Of a stretch of DNA of 64,000 nucleotides, positions 1 through 11,084 are shown piece after piece (within the stretch, counting starts at the first letter, position 1; each line of letters starts with the position of its first letter). The notes under the pieces are model-generated. The model searched no databases and was not told the DNA's origin. It saw only the letters and a list, made by a program, of their open reading frames with translations. The DNA lies in contig CM060198.1 in the NCBI GenBank assembly GCA_030549335.1, positions 58,352,771 to 58,416,770 on the forward strand. Reading direction: 5' to 3'. A program made the position numbers and the translations under genes. This DNA comes from Pontederia crassipes (taxonomy: Eukaryota > Streptophyta > Magnoliopsida > Commelinales > Pontederiaceae).

Positions 1-1757
1 ATAAAAATACTCATGAGAAGGTAAAGAATACAGATGAGAGTCACTCTCATCAGGCAACCATTGGTCCAATGATTTGTGTGGAGATATCATAAACTCTACT
101 TGCATCAATTTGAAAAGCATAAATCATAACTAAACATACTTGAGTTACTAATTCATGCTTGTGCATGTCCCTAACAATCACATTGCTTAAATTACTAAAG
201 TAATCCAACAAGAACTAACTTAAATTAATGAAGTAGATGACAAATAATAATAATAATTTGAAATTGTTATCACGATGGTACACGACGGATCTGGCTGTTC
301 ATGGCCGTTCACGTCCGAATTTGACCGAGAAGGATGATGACGACCAGATCTGGCCGTGAACGGGGGTGACGGTTGTGAACAGCTGTATCTGGCCGTCAAC
401 GGCGGTGACGACCAGAAATCGTGAACAGCCATGAACGGCCAGATCCGGCCGTTCGCGGCCGTCACAGTCATGATTGGCCGGATCGGCCGCGAACGGCTGG
501 ATCTCACCGTTCTTGGCAGATCGGGCCCTTGACGACCATCACGGCCATGAACGGCGACGAGCGGCGGTCTCCAGCTAGATCCCTGCATGGGTGGAGAGGG
601 GGAACCACGAGAGGGCCAAGGTGTACTATAGATCGCCAGAGCGGGAGCAGGGTCGCCAGAGTTGCTTCTGCGTCCTTTGCCAGAGCGGGAACAGGATCGC
701 TGGTCCTACGCCGGAGCGGGAGTGGGAGCAGGTGAGTGCCGGTCCTTCGCCAATCGAGCGTCGGTCGCCGACATAGGTGAGCAGGAGCAGTCATCGGTCG
801 CCGGAGTGGCAGTAGGTTGCCGGAGGGTGCAGGTCGCCCGAAGGTCGTCGGCGTGTAGGGGAGAATTAAAGGGAAAAAGAGGGGGCCGGGTTATTTATGG
901 ATGGGCTTTCGACGGACTTACCGATGCCTCCAACCGTCGCTAATTGTAATATAAAATGAATCTGGAGTTATAATATAAAATGTATCCGTAGTTATAATAT
1001 AAAATATTATTTTATATTTCCCATGGCTGCAGCTGTGGGAAGTTTCGACGGCTACGGCCGTGGGAACACCCTGTATACATTATTATTTTATAAAATATTA
1101 TAAAATGTAAACATCATTATAATATAAAATATTATTTTATATTTCCCATGGCCGCGGTCGTGGGAAGTTTCGACGGCTAGAGCCGTGAGAACACCCTCTA
1201 TACATTATTATTTTATAAAATATTATAAAATGTATACATCATTATAATATAAAATATTATTTTATATTTTCCACGGTCGCAGTCATGGGAAGTTCCGATG
1301 ATTGCGGCCGTGGCACGCCCTCTATGCATTAATTATTTTATAAAATATTATAAAATATATCCGTAGTTATAATATAAAATATTATTTTATATTAGCCACG
1401 GCCGCGGCCATGGGAAGTTCCGACGGCTGCGGCCGTGAGAACGCCCTATATACATTATTATTTTACAAAATATTATAAAATATATACATTGTTATAATAT
1501 AAAATATTATTTTATATTTTCCACGGTCGTAGCCGAGGAAGTTCTGATGGCTAGGGCCGTGGGAACGCCCTATATACATTCTTTATAAAATATTATAAAA
1601 TGTATACATTGTTATAATATAAAATATTATTTTATATTTCCCTTGACCACAGTCATGGGAAGTTTCGATGGTTGCGGCCGTGAAAAGTTCCAACGGCTGT
1701 GGTTGTGGGAACGCCCTCTTTTAAAATGAATCTAGTGCTAATCGTATAAAATATTAT
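1..1757. mobile_element. CACTA element copy A, truncated (3' half of the 33420-37723 family)
   Basis: This stretch aligns almost base for base with 35427-37177. It is the internal and 3' portion of a CACTA element whose full-length relative lies at 33420-37723. It begins inside the element because the window cuts it. It stops abruptly near 1757, about 540 bp short of the terminus seen in the other copy, so the right end is deleted. From left to right it holds the tail of a minus-strand transposon exon (about 1-116), a GC-rich block with no credible gene (about 280-900), and a tandem array (965-1735). Similarity to the second copy is very high, with scattered substitutions and few indels. Confidence 0.85.
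965..1735. repeat. tandem array, about 120-129 bp unit, with CCGTGG palindromes
   Basis: Six to seven direct repeats. Each unit has an AT-rich half built on TTATAATATAAAATATTATT and a GC half with near-palindromes such as CCATGGCCGCGGTCGTGGG followed by GACGGCTANNGCCGTG. Units start near 993, 1115, 1237, 1366, 1490 and 1611. They are subterminal repeats of the CACTA element and probable transposase-binding or hairpin sequences; that role is inferred from how CACTA elements are built. Confidence 0.85.
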
Positions 1758-1804
1758 GAAGCACGGAGAATGAAGGGAGTCGAGTGTCATCTTATGAAGT
1801 TTCA

Positions 1805-2300
1805 TAACCACGGATGCAACCTGAATCCGAAATAATAATTCAATGGACATTGTCTGAAAAAAGAAAAAATGAAACGAGTGCAAAATAACATTACCTGATT
1901 GCTTTTGTTGGACTACAGGGACACTTGTCTTCTTAATTTGCCTTCTTTCTCTCGAGACTGAAAAATCAACTCCCTCCTGTTCTTCTATGGTTTGGCAGAA
2001 AGTAAAAAAGAAAATGACATTTATTTTGCCTTCTTTTCTAGGGTTTACGGCGGCTTCAATCTCCGAGAGAGAGAGGGGAAAGACTTGTAATGAATTTAAA
2101 CTTGAGAACTAAGTAAATTTGTAATTAATTCAAATCATTAAATAGATTGAAGCCTAGAAAGATTTGCAATTAGTTCAATTCTGTTAAATAGAGATTTTAT
2201 TATATACAATTTTGATGATTCAAATTTGAAACAAACAAAAATAATCAATATAAAAATCTAGTTCTACTAGTACTCCTGAAACAAATAGGACTCCTGAAAC
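1805..2300. repeat. segmental duplicate of 8062-8590
   Basis: The block starting GGATGCAACCTGAATCCGAA matches 8062-8590 over roughly 500 bp with modest indels. At 8062 the block lies upstream of the second F-box gene. Here it lies downstream of the first, so it is probably the old promoter side of a further F-box gene lost or displaced when the CACTA copy at 1-1757 was inserted. No gene is seen in it. Confidence 0.75.
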
Positions 2301-2559
2301 AAATAGTTCTTCTAGTATTTTATTTATTAAGCTGTAGATAGGCTATTCTTCAGATTTGCTTGTTGTTTTGTTTGTTAAGTAATTCTTATTATAAACTCCC
2401 AAATGTTCCTCTTGCATCCGTAATCCGACAAGTGTAATTGTCCAAGGAGAATGTGAATTAAACCAAAAAGACTAATTAAATATCACCAACTACGAGTGTC
2501 TAACAAAGAAATATATAAAGAGCTAGAGATCGTGTGTTGCAGAAGCAATCATGGCAACG

Positions 2560-3705
2560 TCATGGAGCGACGAGGGTGTTCGCGCAAGAGCACAACATGG
2601 TCACTCTCTGATATGCCTTTATTATTACTTCATGAGTTCCGCTTCTCCAGTCGTATGCTGCGACATAACCATCCTCCTTAGCGATCACCAACTTGTCGTC
2701 CTTCTCGTCGTCACCTTCAGTCAGCCATGAATGCTCACGCAGCATGGCACACGCATCAAAGAATACTCCTAAAGAAGTAAAGGGCCACTTCAACGCCGGA
2801 CCGTAGATCTCCCTCATCACCTCGCTGACATCAACCTTGTGCAACTGGATCCAACTCGAGCTGTCGTCCGCCATCTCCAGGACCTCTATCACACCTATCG
2901 TGCTCGAAAGCAGGATCATCTTTCTCCGGAACAAGCGAAGGCGCCCTCTCGATTCGTAGAGCTGGATGGAATTGCAGTCGTTGTGCGCCGGCGGAGGAGT
3001 CAGTTCGACGTTGAAGCTCCGTCGATCGATGTCAAAAGAGACGAGCGACCCGCTGTCGTCGTGGAGCCAATACACGAAGCCGTTGCAGAAGCAGCTGATC
3101 CATGGCGAGGAAGTGGTGATGTGTGGTAGTCCTTGAGAAGAAATGGTGTCGCAGGAGTCGTCCTTGCTGTTGTAGACATTAATCTCGTTGAAACAAAAAG
3201 ACTTAAAGACGACCTTGTAGTGGGCGGATCGCGAGGGGTCGAACGCCATGACCGCATGTTCGACGTTCTCGGTGCTCGGCAGGATTCTGTGCTGGTTGGT
3301 CGTCGGGTTGCAGACCCAGAGACGCCACCTCCTGTGGACCAAATCGTATCCCTTCCCGAGGAGGAGCCCCTTGCAGCACTGGAGGATTTGGTTCATGGTG
3401 AAGTGGTCGAGGGGGCATGACGCGGAGAAAACACGCGAAACGCCGCCGCCGGCGCTGCCTGTGAGAGGACAAGAGGCTTCGAACAACATCTTGGAACAGC
3501 GAGAAGAAGTATAAATGAATCCCGAGATCTTGTTCGGATTGCGGCGCGTGTGGATGGCGACGAAGAAAGTGGTCGACGAGAGGTCGCGCCACTGCCTGCA
3601 GACAGACCTGAAACGTTGGACAGATCTTGGTGGCAACCAGGTGAGGATCTCCCACACGAGGTCGGCATTGGCGGCCACCGTAGAGGAAGAGGAGGAGGAG
3701 GCCAT
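2560..3705 (-). CDS. F-box protein with F-box-associated domain (F-box gene 1)
   Basis: Intact 381-residue single-exon gene. I start it at the ATG at 3703-3705 (MASSSSSST) rather than the upstream in-frame ATG at 3831, because the paralogues all begin MASS or MASV and the extra 42 residues are hydrophobic UTR-like sequence. The F-box covers about residues 13-55 (LVWEILTWLPPRSV, FRSVCRQWRDLSS). The FBA-type region follows from about 100, with the family signature LWVCNPTT near 135 and a SFDIDRRS strand near 235. The C-terminus is CANTLVAP. By family it should bind SKP1 through the F-box and recruit a substrate to an SCF ubiquitin ligase; the substrate is unknown. It is GC-rich in AT-rich flanks. 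The acidic stretch (GDDEKDD) near residue 330 recurs in its relatives. Function is inferred from the family only. Confidence 0.9.
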   Translation of the reverse strand: MASSSSSSTVAANADLVWEILTWLPPRSVQRFRSVCRQWRDLSSTTFFVAIHTRRNPNKISGFIYTSSRCSKMLFEASCPLTGSAGGGVSRVFSASCPLDHFTMNQILQCCKGLLLGKGYDLVHRRWRLWVCNPTTNQHRILPSTENVEHAVMAFDPSRSAHYKVVFKSFCFNEINVYNSKDDSCDTISSQGLPHITTSSPWISCFCNGFVYWLHDDSGSLVSFDIDRRSFNVELTPPPAHNDCNSIQLYESRGRLRLFRRKMILLSSTIGVIEVLEMADDSSSWIQLHKVDVSEVMREIYGPALKWPFTSLGVFFDACAMLREHSWLTEGDDEKDDKLVIAKEDGYVAAYDWRSGTHEVIIKAYQRVTMLCSCANTLVAP

Positions 3706-4309
3706 TGATCCCCAGCCCTCTGGATTTTTTTCGATTGATCTGTATGTATAATTATGAAAACGTAGGAGAAAGAGAATAAAGTTAATTTTATGTGATAATA
3801 AATATGTACCATGAAACAACAATGGATTCAAGACTCACTCGAGTTACGTAGAAGATGCCATGAAAAAACAATCAAATTGCAGGTCTACTCTTGCATGCAG
3901 TTTGATGAAGATGAAACCCAACCGCGTTCTATCAAAATAGAGTTTTGATCATATATATATTGCTGTTCATTAAGATCTTTAGGGATCAAACGTCAATCAA
4001 ATTTGAAACAAAAAACAAGATAGACGTGGAGGTCTACTCATAGTCAAACTAGGACATGGTAATATATACGGGATTAGAACTCTGCTGTACGTACTAGGAC
4101 TATGAATTCTTTTATTATATTTTTTATTAATCTAGAATTGACCATTTATTCTACACTTTTGTTAATTAATTGCTGTAAGAGTGCGATTTATTCTTTTTGC
4201 GTATGTAATTCTACTAGTGATTTATTCAGAGAGAAAATTAATTGATGATCTGGGCGCTCATAGAAGTAGAATATCCCAGTTACATTTATCACGACTTAAT
4301 CATTCATGC

Positions 4310-4790
4310 ATGATGTGCGACAAGTATTTGATAACATTTGAGATAATGACTATCGGATGTCTAACAAAAGGTCTGAGAAGAAGGTTCGACAAGAATATGA
4401 GCAACATGTAATTGAGCAACGACAACAAAAAGAAATGAAGAAAATGATGCGTGGCTAGCACGATGACGATGAAGACGATCATGAATCCAAAAATTAGGAG
4501 AAACTCTATGAAACTTTTAAAAAATTACATGTATTCAAATTTATTAAAATTTTTAAATTTATAAAATTTTATATATTTATTCTTTTAAAAATAAATAAAT
4601 TTCCCACGGCCAGCGTCTTCTGATGATTCTAACCGTGAAAATTTCCCACGACCGTAAGAAAAGTTTGCCATAGTTCTAGTCGTAAGAAGTTCTAATAGGC
4701 CGTGGCAAAGTTTCCCATGGCTTGAGTCGTGGCAAATTTTGCCATGGCACAAGCCGCCATGAGCGAACTTTGCGATGAGCTATTTTTCGA
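4310..4790 (+). mobile_element. remnant of a CACTA end related to 33420-37723
   Basis: On the plus strand this matches the reverse complement of about 33540-33940. It shares the end of the transposon ORF (a charged, acidic tail around 4370-4490), then AT-rich sequence, then CCCACGGCC-type subterminal motifs at 4600-4760. It is a solitary, diverged end fragment with no intact terminus or target duplication. Confidence 0.65.
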
Positions 4791-5095
4791 GAGTTCTCTC
4801 TCATCAAAAGATTCATGACAAAATGAAGTAGGAACTACCTTAAGTCAGAACAAAATGTGACCTTTACGGATAGAAGTATACGCTTCGGAAAGGCTGATGG
4901 ATTCTTTTTGCAAAAATCAGATTTTCTTACTCGGAAGAAGTTAGCATTTCAACCTTAAAGGTTAAGATGCCAACATTCTTATGTATTTAATGGCCAATAA
5001 TTTTTTGAGTTGAAATCAGTATTCTTGAAAAACTAAAAATTACTAAATGCAGTATTGTCAAGCCCTTTTGGAAGATTAATCATTAAGAGGTCGTT

Positions 5096-5724
5096 TGGTA
5101 ATAGGAATCGAGTGAAACCAACCCCGTTCACAAACGGCCCCGAGGTCCGGTTCTAATGGCGGAACTAAGGCGCAACTATTGCGACGGAACCAGGCCGCAA
5201 TTATTGCGACGGAACCAGGGTCATGTGACACTGTTCCACCACGAACGGCTGGTTCCTATTTTTTTTTTTTGCCAACGACATGAGCATTTTTTTTATTGCG
5301 CAAACTTTTTTCTTTTAGTTTTTTTCTTCTTTTTACCTATTTTATATATAATAATTTAGTTATTATATGTATAATAATAATAAATAATTAATATAATATT
5401 ATTTAATACTTATTATTTCATTTCAAAATTTTAACATTTCATTAAATATAAATTAATAAAAAAATTCATTTTTATATTTAAATAATATATTTTTCAACAA
5501 TTTTTTTGTTATAATTTATTTATATACATTTATTTTAACTTTTTTAAAATAAATTTAGAACCTAAATTTATTATACATATTTCTAATTCAAACACCACTA
5601 AAGTTAACCCATCAAATCTACTTTTTTTTACTTTAACGTCAAATTTCACTCTATCCAAACACACCCACAATTCAATTATTTATTGGGAGCTTAATGAAAT
5701 TTCAATTTTCGTTGCCAAACGTCC
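5096..5724. mobile_element. Tourist-like (PIF/Harbinger) MITE
   Basis: A 629-bp AT-rich element with short inverted termini, AGAGGTCGTTTGG on the left and CCAAACGTCC on the right. It is flanked by TTA at 5093-5095 and 5725-5727. The size, the GTTTGG terminus and the TTA duplication fit Tourist-like MITEs. The paralogous segment near 16950-16970 lacks it, which acts as an empty site. It encodes nothing. Confidence 0.75.
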
Positions 5725-5744
5725 TTAACGATCGACTTTATATT

Positions 5745-5915
5745 GTTAATTATGGATGGAATTCGATATTTTTTTTCTTGAAAACACAAAAGATTTGTTC
5801 ATTGTGGCTGGACGCTACTAATCATTCCTTTAAGATTTGTCTTGTTTTTTTCGTTTTTTTTTTTTGTGAATGCGTACTGCAGGATCGTGCGTTGCCATAG
5901 CAGACAAGGTTTCTT
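5745..5915. repeat. segmental duplicate of 16970-17135
   Basis: Shared blocks include TTAATTATGGNTGGAATTC, TTCTTGAAAAC, GATTTGTTCA and TAGGATCGTG-like sequence in the same order, with indels in homopolymers. It shows that the upstream flanks of F-box gene 1 and of the pseudogene at 12958-14048 derive from one segment. Confidence 0.65.
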
Positions 5916-6194
5916 GTTCTCTTTCTTGAAATCTAATCGCAGCTGCATATTGAAATCATAAACCTGACAGGGTGACGCTGAAGTTTTCCTCACATCTGTT
6001 GGTTGTAATTCATTCTTTCACTCCATGAAATCGTATACTTGTAGCATACCACGTAGAGAAGTTACAAATAACATTCACAAAGAGAGAGGAGAGAGACACT
6101 TGACAATTAATTCAGTAGCCGTGATAGGATGATTGCCTTATATTACGACGCTAATTATCATCATTAATCGATAGTTTTCATATAATGGCGCCCA

Positions 6195-6429
6195 TAAGAA
6201 ACGAGTGACTCATGTCAGAACCTCCAACGGGAACAATCACGAGAACTTCCAAAGGAGATTGCTCTTTGGAACTTTCGACGGGTGTTTTTGTCGATAATAA
6301 ATACAAAAGAGATTGCCCTTTGGAACTTTCCAAAGGAGATTGTTATTGATGAGTTTTTTCGACGACTATCTTTTTGTCATTTTTTGACAAAGTTCATGAG
6401 ATTTTAAAATCATTAAAAATCTTGTAGTG
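6195..6429. mobile_element. probable right end of a CACTA element
   Basis: The sequence ends in CTTGTAGTG at 6421-6429, the inverse of the CACTACAAG terminus. It is preceded by repeated GGAACTTTC and TTCGACG motifs like those of the other CACTA ends here. No matching left end or target duplication was found, so it is a fragment. Confidence 0.5.
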
Positions 6430-6776
6430 ACAATAGTTTAATAAATACAAAAGCTTGCAGTTTATTCGAAAAAGACTTCAATCCTCAATTCATTATGTTA
6501 TCCTTCCTCCCTACAAAAATTAAAAACCTTTATAATTAATATAGTTCAAATAAGCAGACCTATTATAACGCTTGAACTAGAGGCCACGTCCACTCATCGA
6601 ATTTCTCTAGATTATACTCCATGTTGTATGACACTTTCTGTCAATGCTGCCTCTGTGATAGATCCCATACGAAAACACCCCAATTGCAAGTATTTTGAGT
6701 CAAGTAAATAAATAAAAAATTTATAGTTCCTGTTAAGTTGCACTGCTAAGAAAGAAAGAAAAATAAAAAAGAATAA

Positions 6777-7907
6777 TCATGGAGGCACAAGGGTGTTTGG
6801 GCATGGCCAAATGATGGACACTCTCTTCTCGTAGCTAAGTAGGTCATAACGTCGTCTTCTTGTCAAGTCGTACGCCACAACCTTGTTAGGCAGATCACAT
6901 ACCAGTAGCACGTCGTCGTCGTCACCTTCTTCAAGGAAACAACATTGGTGGGTCATTACCTCAAAACACCAGTAGGTTAAGTGAACGCCGACAGTCGCGG
7001 GCACCTGAGACGACTCCACGAGCACGTCCTTGATGCGAACAGTGTGCAACAGTAGCCACCTCGAGTGATCGCTCGTCATCTCCAGCACTTGCAGCACTGT
7101 TTCCATCATGCTCGGATGAATCAAGTTGTGCCGAAACAAGAGAAGGCGACCTCTCGATTCTTGGAGCTTGATGATCAAGTAACTCTTGTGCATGGGCGGA
7201 CGGGTCACCAACATTCGGCTGACGCTTCGCTGCTCGATGTTGAACGAGAAGAGGGATCCGTCGCTGTCGTCCAACCAGTACATGACCCCGTTGCAGAAGC
7301 AGGTGTGCCACATCGATGGACAGGGCTCGTTGATCCACGGCGCCTGCTGGATAGAGAAGCTCTCGGAGGTGTCGGTCTCACTGCTGTATACGTTGATCTC
7401 GTGTGAATCGGATGATGCAATTACGACCCTGTAATGGGGCGATCGCGAGGGTTCGAATGCCAGAACCACATAATTCCCGCTGGCATATTGGATGTTCGGT
7501 AGGATCCTACGTTGTCTCGTCGTCGGATTGTACACCCACAGACGTTGTCGGCGCCCAGGGTCCGTGAAAAGAACGAGCCCATTGCAACACAGCAGCCACT
7601 CAGTATACGTACGATTGTCGAGAGCACGGGATTGATCAGGAAAAACTCGTCTGGCGCTATTGTCAAGAGGACAAGAAGCAAAGCGCCTGTTGGACGTATA
7701 CTTGTATGAATGATCTACCCAGAGGATGCCGGCGATCTTGTGGGGATTCCGACGCGTGTGGGTGGCGACGAAGGAAGTGGTGGACGATAGGTCGTGCCAC
7801 CGCCTGCAGACAGACTTGAAACGGAGGACAGATCTCGGTGGCAACCAGGTGAGGATCTCTTCGACGAGGTCAGCATTTGCGGCCACCGTTGAGGCGGAGG
7901 AGGCCAT
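6777..7907 (-). CDS. F-box protein with F-box-associated domain (F-box gene 2)
   Basis: Intact 376-residue single-exon gene. The start at 7905-7907 (MASSAST) is preferred to an in-frame ATG 13 codons upstream, because it aligns with its paralogues. The F-box is at about residues 13-55 (LVEEILTWLPPRSVLRFKSVCRRW), followed by the linker TRRNPHKIAG. The FBA signature LWVYNPTTRQRRILP is near 125-140, SFNIEQRS near 230, and the C-terminus is CPNTLVPP. It is the same type as the gene at 2560-3705 and on the same strand, but clearly diverged, so it is an older tandem duplicate. The expected role is an SCF substrate receptor with unknown target. A promoter-side block (8062-8590) is duplicated at 1805-2300. 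No frameshift or stop is seen. Confidence 0.9.
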   Translation of the reverse strand: MASSASTVAANADLVEEILTWLPPRSVLRFKSVCRRWHDLSSTTSFVATHTRRNPHKIAGILWVDHSYKYTSNRRFASCPLDNSARRVFPDQSRALDNRTYTEWLLCCNGLVLFTDPGRRQRLWVYNPTTRQRRILPNIQYASGNYVVLAFEPSRSPHYRVVIASSDSHEINVYSSETDTSESFSIQQAPWINEPCPSMWHTCFCNGVMYWLDDSDGSLFSFNIEQRSVSRMLVTRPPMHKSYLIIKLQESRGRLLLFRHNLIHPSMMETVLQVLEMTSDHSRWLLLHTVRIKDVLVESSQVPATVGVHLTYWCFEVMTHQCCFLEEGDDDDVLLVCDLPNKVVAYDLTRRRRYDLLSYEKRVSIIWPCPNTLVPP

Positions 7908-8061
7908 TAATGATCCCCCTCTGGTTCTATTATGTGGATCTGGCATAAAAAGAAGTGTAGTTACGAATCAATGTTAATTTTTCGTGATATAAATATAAAT
8001 ATGCATGATGAAACAATTAACACTATTGCATCCTATTTAGTAGAGGTTTTGATGACAATTG

Positions 8062-8590
8062 CAGTAAAGGAGATGAGGGATGCAACCTGAATCCGAAATA
8101 ATAATCCAATGGACATACGTCTAAAAAAATATATATATGAAACGAGTGCAAAATAACATTACCCGAGTGCTTTTCTGGACTATGCACAATGATTCTTGTT
8201 TTCTTAATTTGCCTTCTTTCACACGAGACAGAAAAATCATCTCCCTCTTATTCTTCTATGATTTGACAGGACATTTATTTTCCCTTCTCTAGGGTTCACG
8301 GCGGCTTCAATATCCTAAAGAGATGAAAGACTTGTTATGAATTCAACTTTGAGAACTAAGTAAATTTATAATAAATTTAAATCATTAAAAAAGATTGAAG
8401 CTAGCCTAGAAAGATTTGCGATTAATTCAAATCTGTTAAATAGATATTTGATTATATACAGTTTTGATGATAACGTAACTATAGGGTTTAGGGATTGAAC
8501 GTTATTCAAATTTGTAACAAACAAAAATAATTAATATAACAAAAATTATCTGCTAGTACTCTTGAAACAAATAGGACTCCTGAAAAAAAA
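8062..8590. repeat. segmental duplicate of 1805-2300, upstream of F-box gene 2
   Basis: Matches 1805-2300 in the same orientation, including the CCTTCTTTC, ATGAAAGACTTGT and AAAGATTTGCNATTA blocks. It lies 5' of the gene at 6777-7907, so it may hold its promoter, though no specific element is recognised. Confidence 0.7.
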
Positions 8591-9544
8591 ATTTCATCAT
8601 TTCTTATTTTATGCAAAAACTAAATCAAACTTCCAAATAACTAGAAATAGAATAATAATGTAAAAATAATATAAAAAATATTATAATGTGTAGTGATTAA
8701 CTCCGACCCACGTATATCGTTTCTTTCAGTTTTAAAGTTTTTAGTTACAGCATAAATTAATATATTAATTTTAAAATAGAAAACTAACATGAATCTCCTT
8801 AATATTTATATTATGTCATTTAAATACAAATAATATCTTGCTATCTTAATTATAACACTATAAAGATTGGTGTTGTTATAAATTTAAACTTACATTTTTA
8901 CGTCATGTTTTTTTTACCTTGATCCTCCTAATTTTTAATCTTGGGCTGTCTTAACACGCAAACAATAGAAAAACGATTTTCACTGGATAAAAAAGTATTG
9001 AAACGTGGGAATACAGTATTGTCATCACCTTTCACTAGAACGACTCTTTTATTAATGCCACTCTTTTATTAATGTTGAATATTTTTATCCCTATCTCATA
9101 AAATGAAATAATAGTAGTAATTTTTTTAAAATTGCAATAGTGGCACCCTTCTCATTATTGTTATTAACAGTCTATTATTTTTATTTATTTAAATGTTATT
9201 AGAAGTAATAAAAAGAAAATAAAATGAACAAATACGAAGTTTAAATAAAAAGAATAACTTTGAATCCAACTTCCTAATAGCAAATGATTTAGTCTCTAAA
9301 TAATAAACTAACCGTGATCACCTTTTGGATAAGTCACCTTTATCAACACAAAACATGAGCAAAAATAGCGACCAATGAGATAAACATAGCAACCAATGAA
9401 TATGATAGCCACTATAAGATTTACACAAAGTACTAAAATTTAGGTCGCTTGTCAAGATTTCCTCTAATGCTATCTAGCATAGTTTAGTAATATAGACTTT
9501 AATAAAACATATACAAGATTTCTTTTCCAAAAATTTACTAAATA
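8591..9544. other. AT-rich intergenic stretch
   Basis: No gene, repeat boundary or RNA is recognised. The sequence is AT-rich with many homopolymers. Confidence 0.5.
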
Positions 9545-9572
9545 TTTTTTTAGGGTTTAATGGGGTGCTCCC

Positions 9573-9609
9573 GACCCCACCTAGTGGGATAAGGCTTTGT
9601 TGTTGTTGT
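9573..9609 (-). mobile_element. 37-bp LINE 3'-tail insertion
   Basis: The 37-bp insert is the last bases of the LINE seen at 38786-39090, ending in TTGTTGTTGT. It is bounded by a perfect 14-bp direct repeat, AATGGGGTGCTCCC, at 9559-9572 and 9610-9623. One copy of that repeat belongs to the terminus of the host TIR element, so this is a target-site duplication and the LINE inserted after the host element. Confidence 0.85.
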
Positions 9610-9860
9610 AATGGGGTGCTCCCAACTTAAGTCAATTTTCTGGACCTTCCAGATTTATCCTGATGCGAAGAAGAGGGAGAGGGTGAGGAGGATGAGGTGG
9701 GGGCGGATGAGCGCACCGGCCCCACGATCGGGCGTCTGTTCCTCAACGCCTCCTCACTTTAGTCTTCCTCCTTTCACTGCCTCTCCACTCATGTCCCCTA
9801 GCACGACATCTGCCTCTCATTCCTCACCGCCGTGATCTCCTCCCTCCTTGCCGAATGTGT

Positions 9861-9983
9861 TTGTCGCATTAAGCCCACACCCCGATGTCCGGCAATCTGT
9901 CCGGCGACGAGCGGCGTCGAGTGTCCATCGGGCTCAGCCTCCTGCGTGACCTTGCCGTCCTGCTCGACGAGCCCACATCGGGG
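9861..9983 (+). pseudogene. ABCG (white-brown complex) transporter fragment, captured
   Basis: About 41 codons corresponding to the end of an ABCG nucleotide-binding domain. They include the ABC signature region (LSGDERRRVSIGLSLL, normally LSGGERRRVSIG) and the Walker B/D-loop region ending LLDEPTSG. A stop codon lies in LSH*AHTP, just upstream, and the frame is lost before about 9861. After DEPTSG the similarity ends in unrelated GC-rich sequence. The Walker A motif and the membrane domain are absent. It is a captured gene fragment inside the TIR element at 9553-10241, not a gene. Confidence 0.8.
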
Positions 9984-10258
9984 AAGGCGGCCTCCGTCTC
10001 CCCTTCCGTCAGCCTCCGTCTCCATCTCCGCCTACGTCTCTTCCTCTGGCGCCCGTGTCACGGGGCGTTTCCCCGAGAATGACCCCCTGACACCCGCGGC
10101 ATCCATCTCCCCTTCCGCTTTGGCCGGCCCCCACCGCCGCGCCATCGCCCACCCCTCGATCGCCGCCTACCCCTGCCCTCAGATCTTGACCGTGTGACCC
10201 CATTGAATGATCCAAAAAATTGAGAGCACCCCATTAAACCCTTTTTTTATAAAACATA

Positions 10259-11039
10259 CACTACAAGAAAATCACCATTTTTCGACGGATAATTTCCGAT
10301 GGATCGAAAACCGTCGCAATTCGCGACAAATTTTGCGACGAAAATATTTCCGACGGTCCGAACCGTCGGAAATGAAAAATAAATTATGTAATTTATTATA
10401 TTATTATTTTATTTTTCGACGATTAGAAACGTCGATATTTCTGATGGATATTCATCTGTCGCAATTTTCGACGGATTTTTCGACGGTCCGAACCGTCGGA
10501 AATGAAAAAATAAATTATGTAATTTGTTATATTATTATTTTATTTTTCAACGATTAGGAACGTCGATATTTTTGACGGATCTCCATCCGTCGCAATTTCT
10601 GACGAATTTTCTGACGGTCCGAACCATCGGAAATGAAAAAATAAATTATGTAATTTGTTATATTATTATTTTATTTTTTTGACGATTAGGAACGTCGACA
10701 TTTCTGATGAATATCAATCTGTCGCAAAATCTGTCACAATTTTCGATGGTCGTAATCGTCGGTAAATATATAATAATATAATATGAGGATTATTTTATTA
10801 ATATAATTTGATATAATCCAAACCGTCGTAATTTTCGATTGTTCCAACTGTCAATAATAATTAGCGCATGTTCAAACCGTCAGTAAAAAAAATAGAATAT
10901 AAATTAAATGATTTTTGACGGTCACAACCGTCAGTAATTTTAAAAATAATTAATATTTATTTTTCCGACGGTCAGAACTGTCGGTAAATTAAATTTCGTT
11001 ATTCGCTTTTTTTTTCTGTTTTCCCGCTTTCTCATCTTT

Positions 11040-11084
<45 letters not shown>

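Larger units (their letters stand above)
9553..10241. mobile_element. small TIR element (Pack-MULE-like) carrying an ABCG transporter fragment
   Basis: Perfect 18-bp inverted termini, GGGTTTAATGGGGTGCTC at 9553-9570 and its complement at 10224-10241. They are flanked by TTTTTTTA at 9545-9552 and 10242-10249, an 8-bp duplication in AT-rich sequence. The interior is GC-rich, unlike its surroundings, and includes a recognisable ABCG coding fragment. The terminus resembles that of the fold-back element at 21773-24551 (GGATTTAATGGG), which suggests one superfamily. A MULE is the best guess; a hAT is possible given the 8-bp duplication. A LINE tail is nested at 9573-9609. Confidence 0.75.

Noticed and set aside
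965-1735. Possible centromeric-type satellite (120-129-bp unit)
   Set aside because: The array is short and confined to the subterminal part of a CACTA element, with the same position in its second copy.
3706-3831. Upstream in-frame ATG for F-box gene 1 (423-residue version)
   Set aside because: All paralogues begin at the MASS/MASV position, and the extension is hydrophobic and not conserved.
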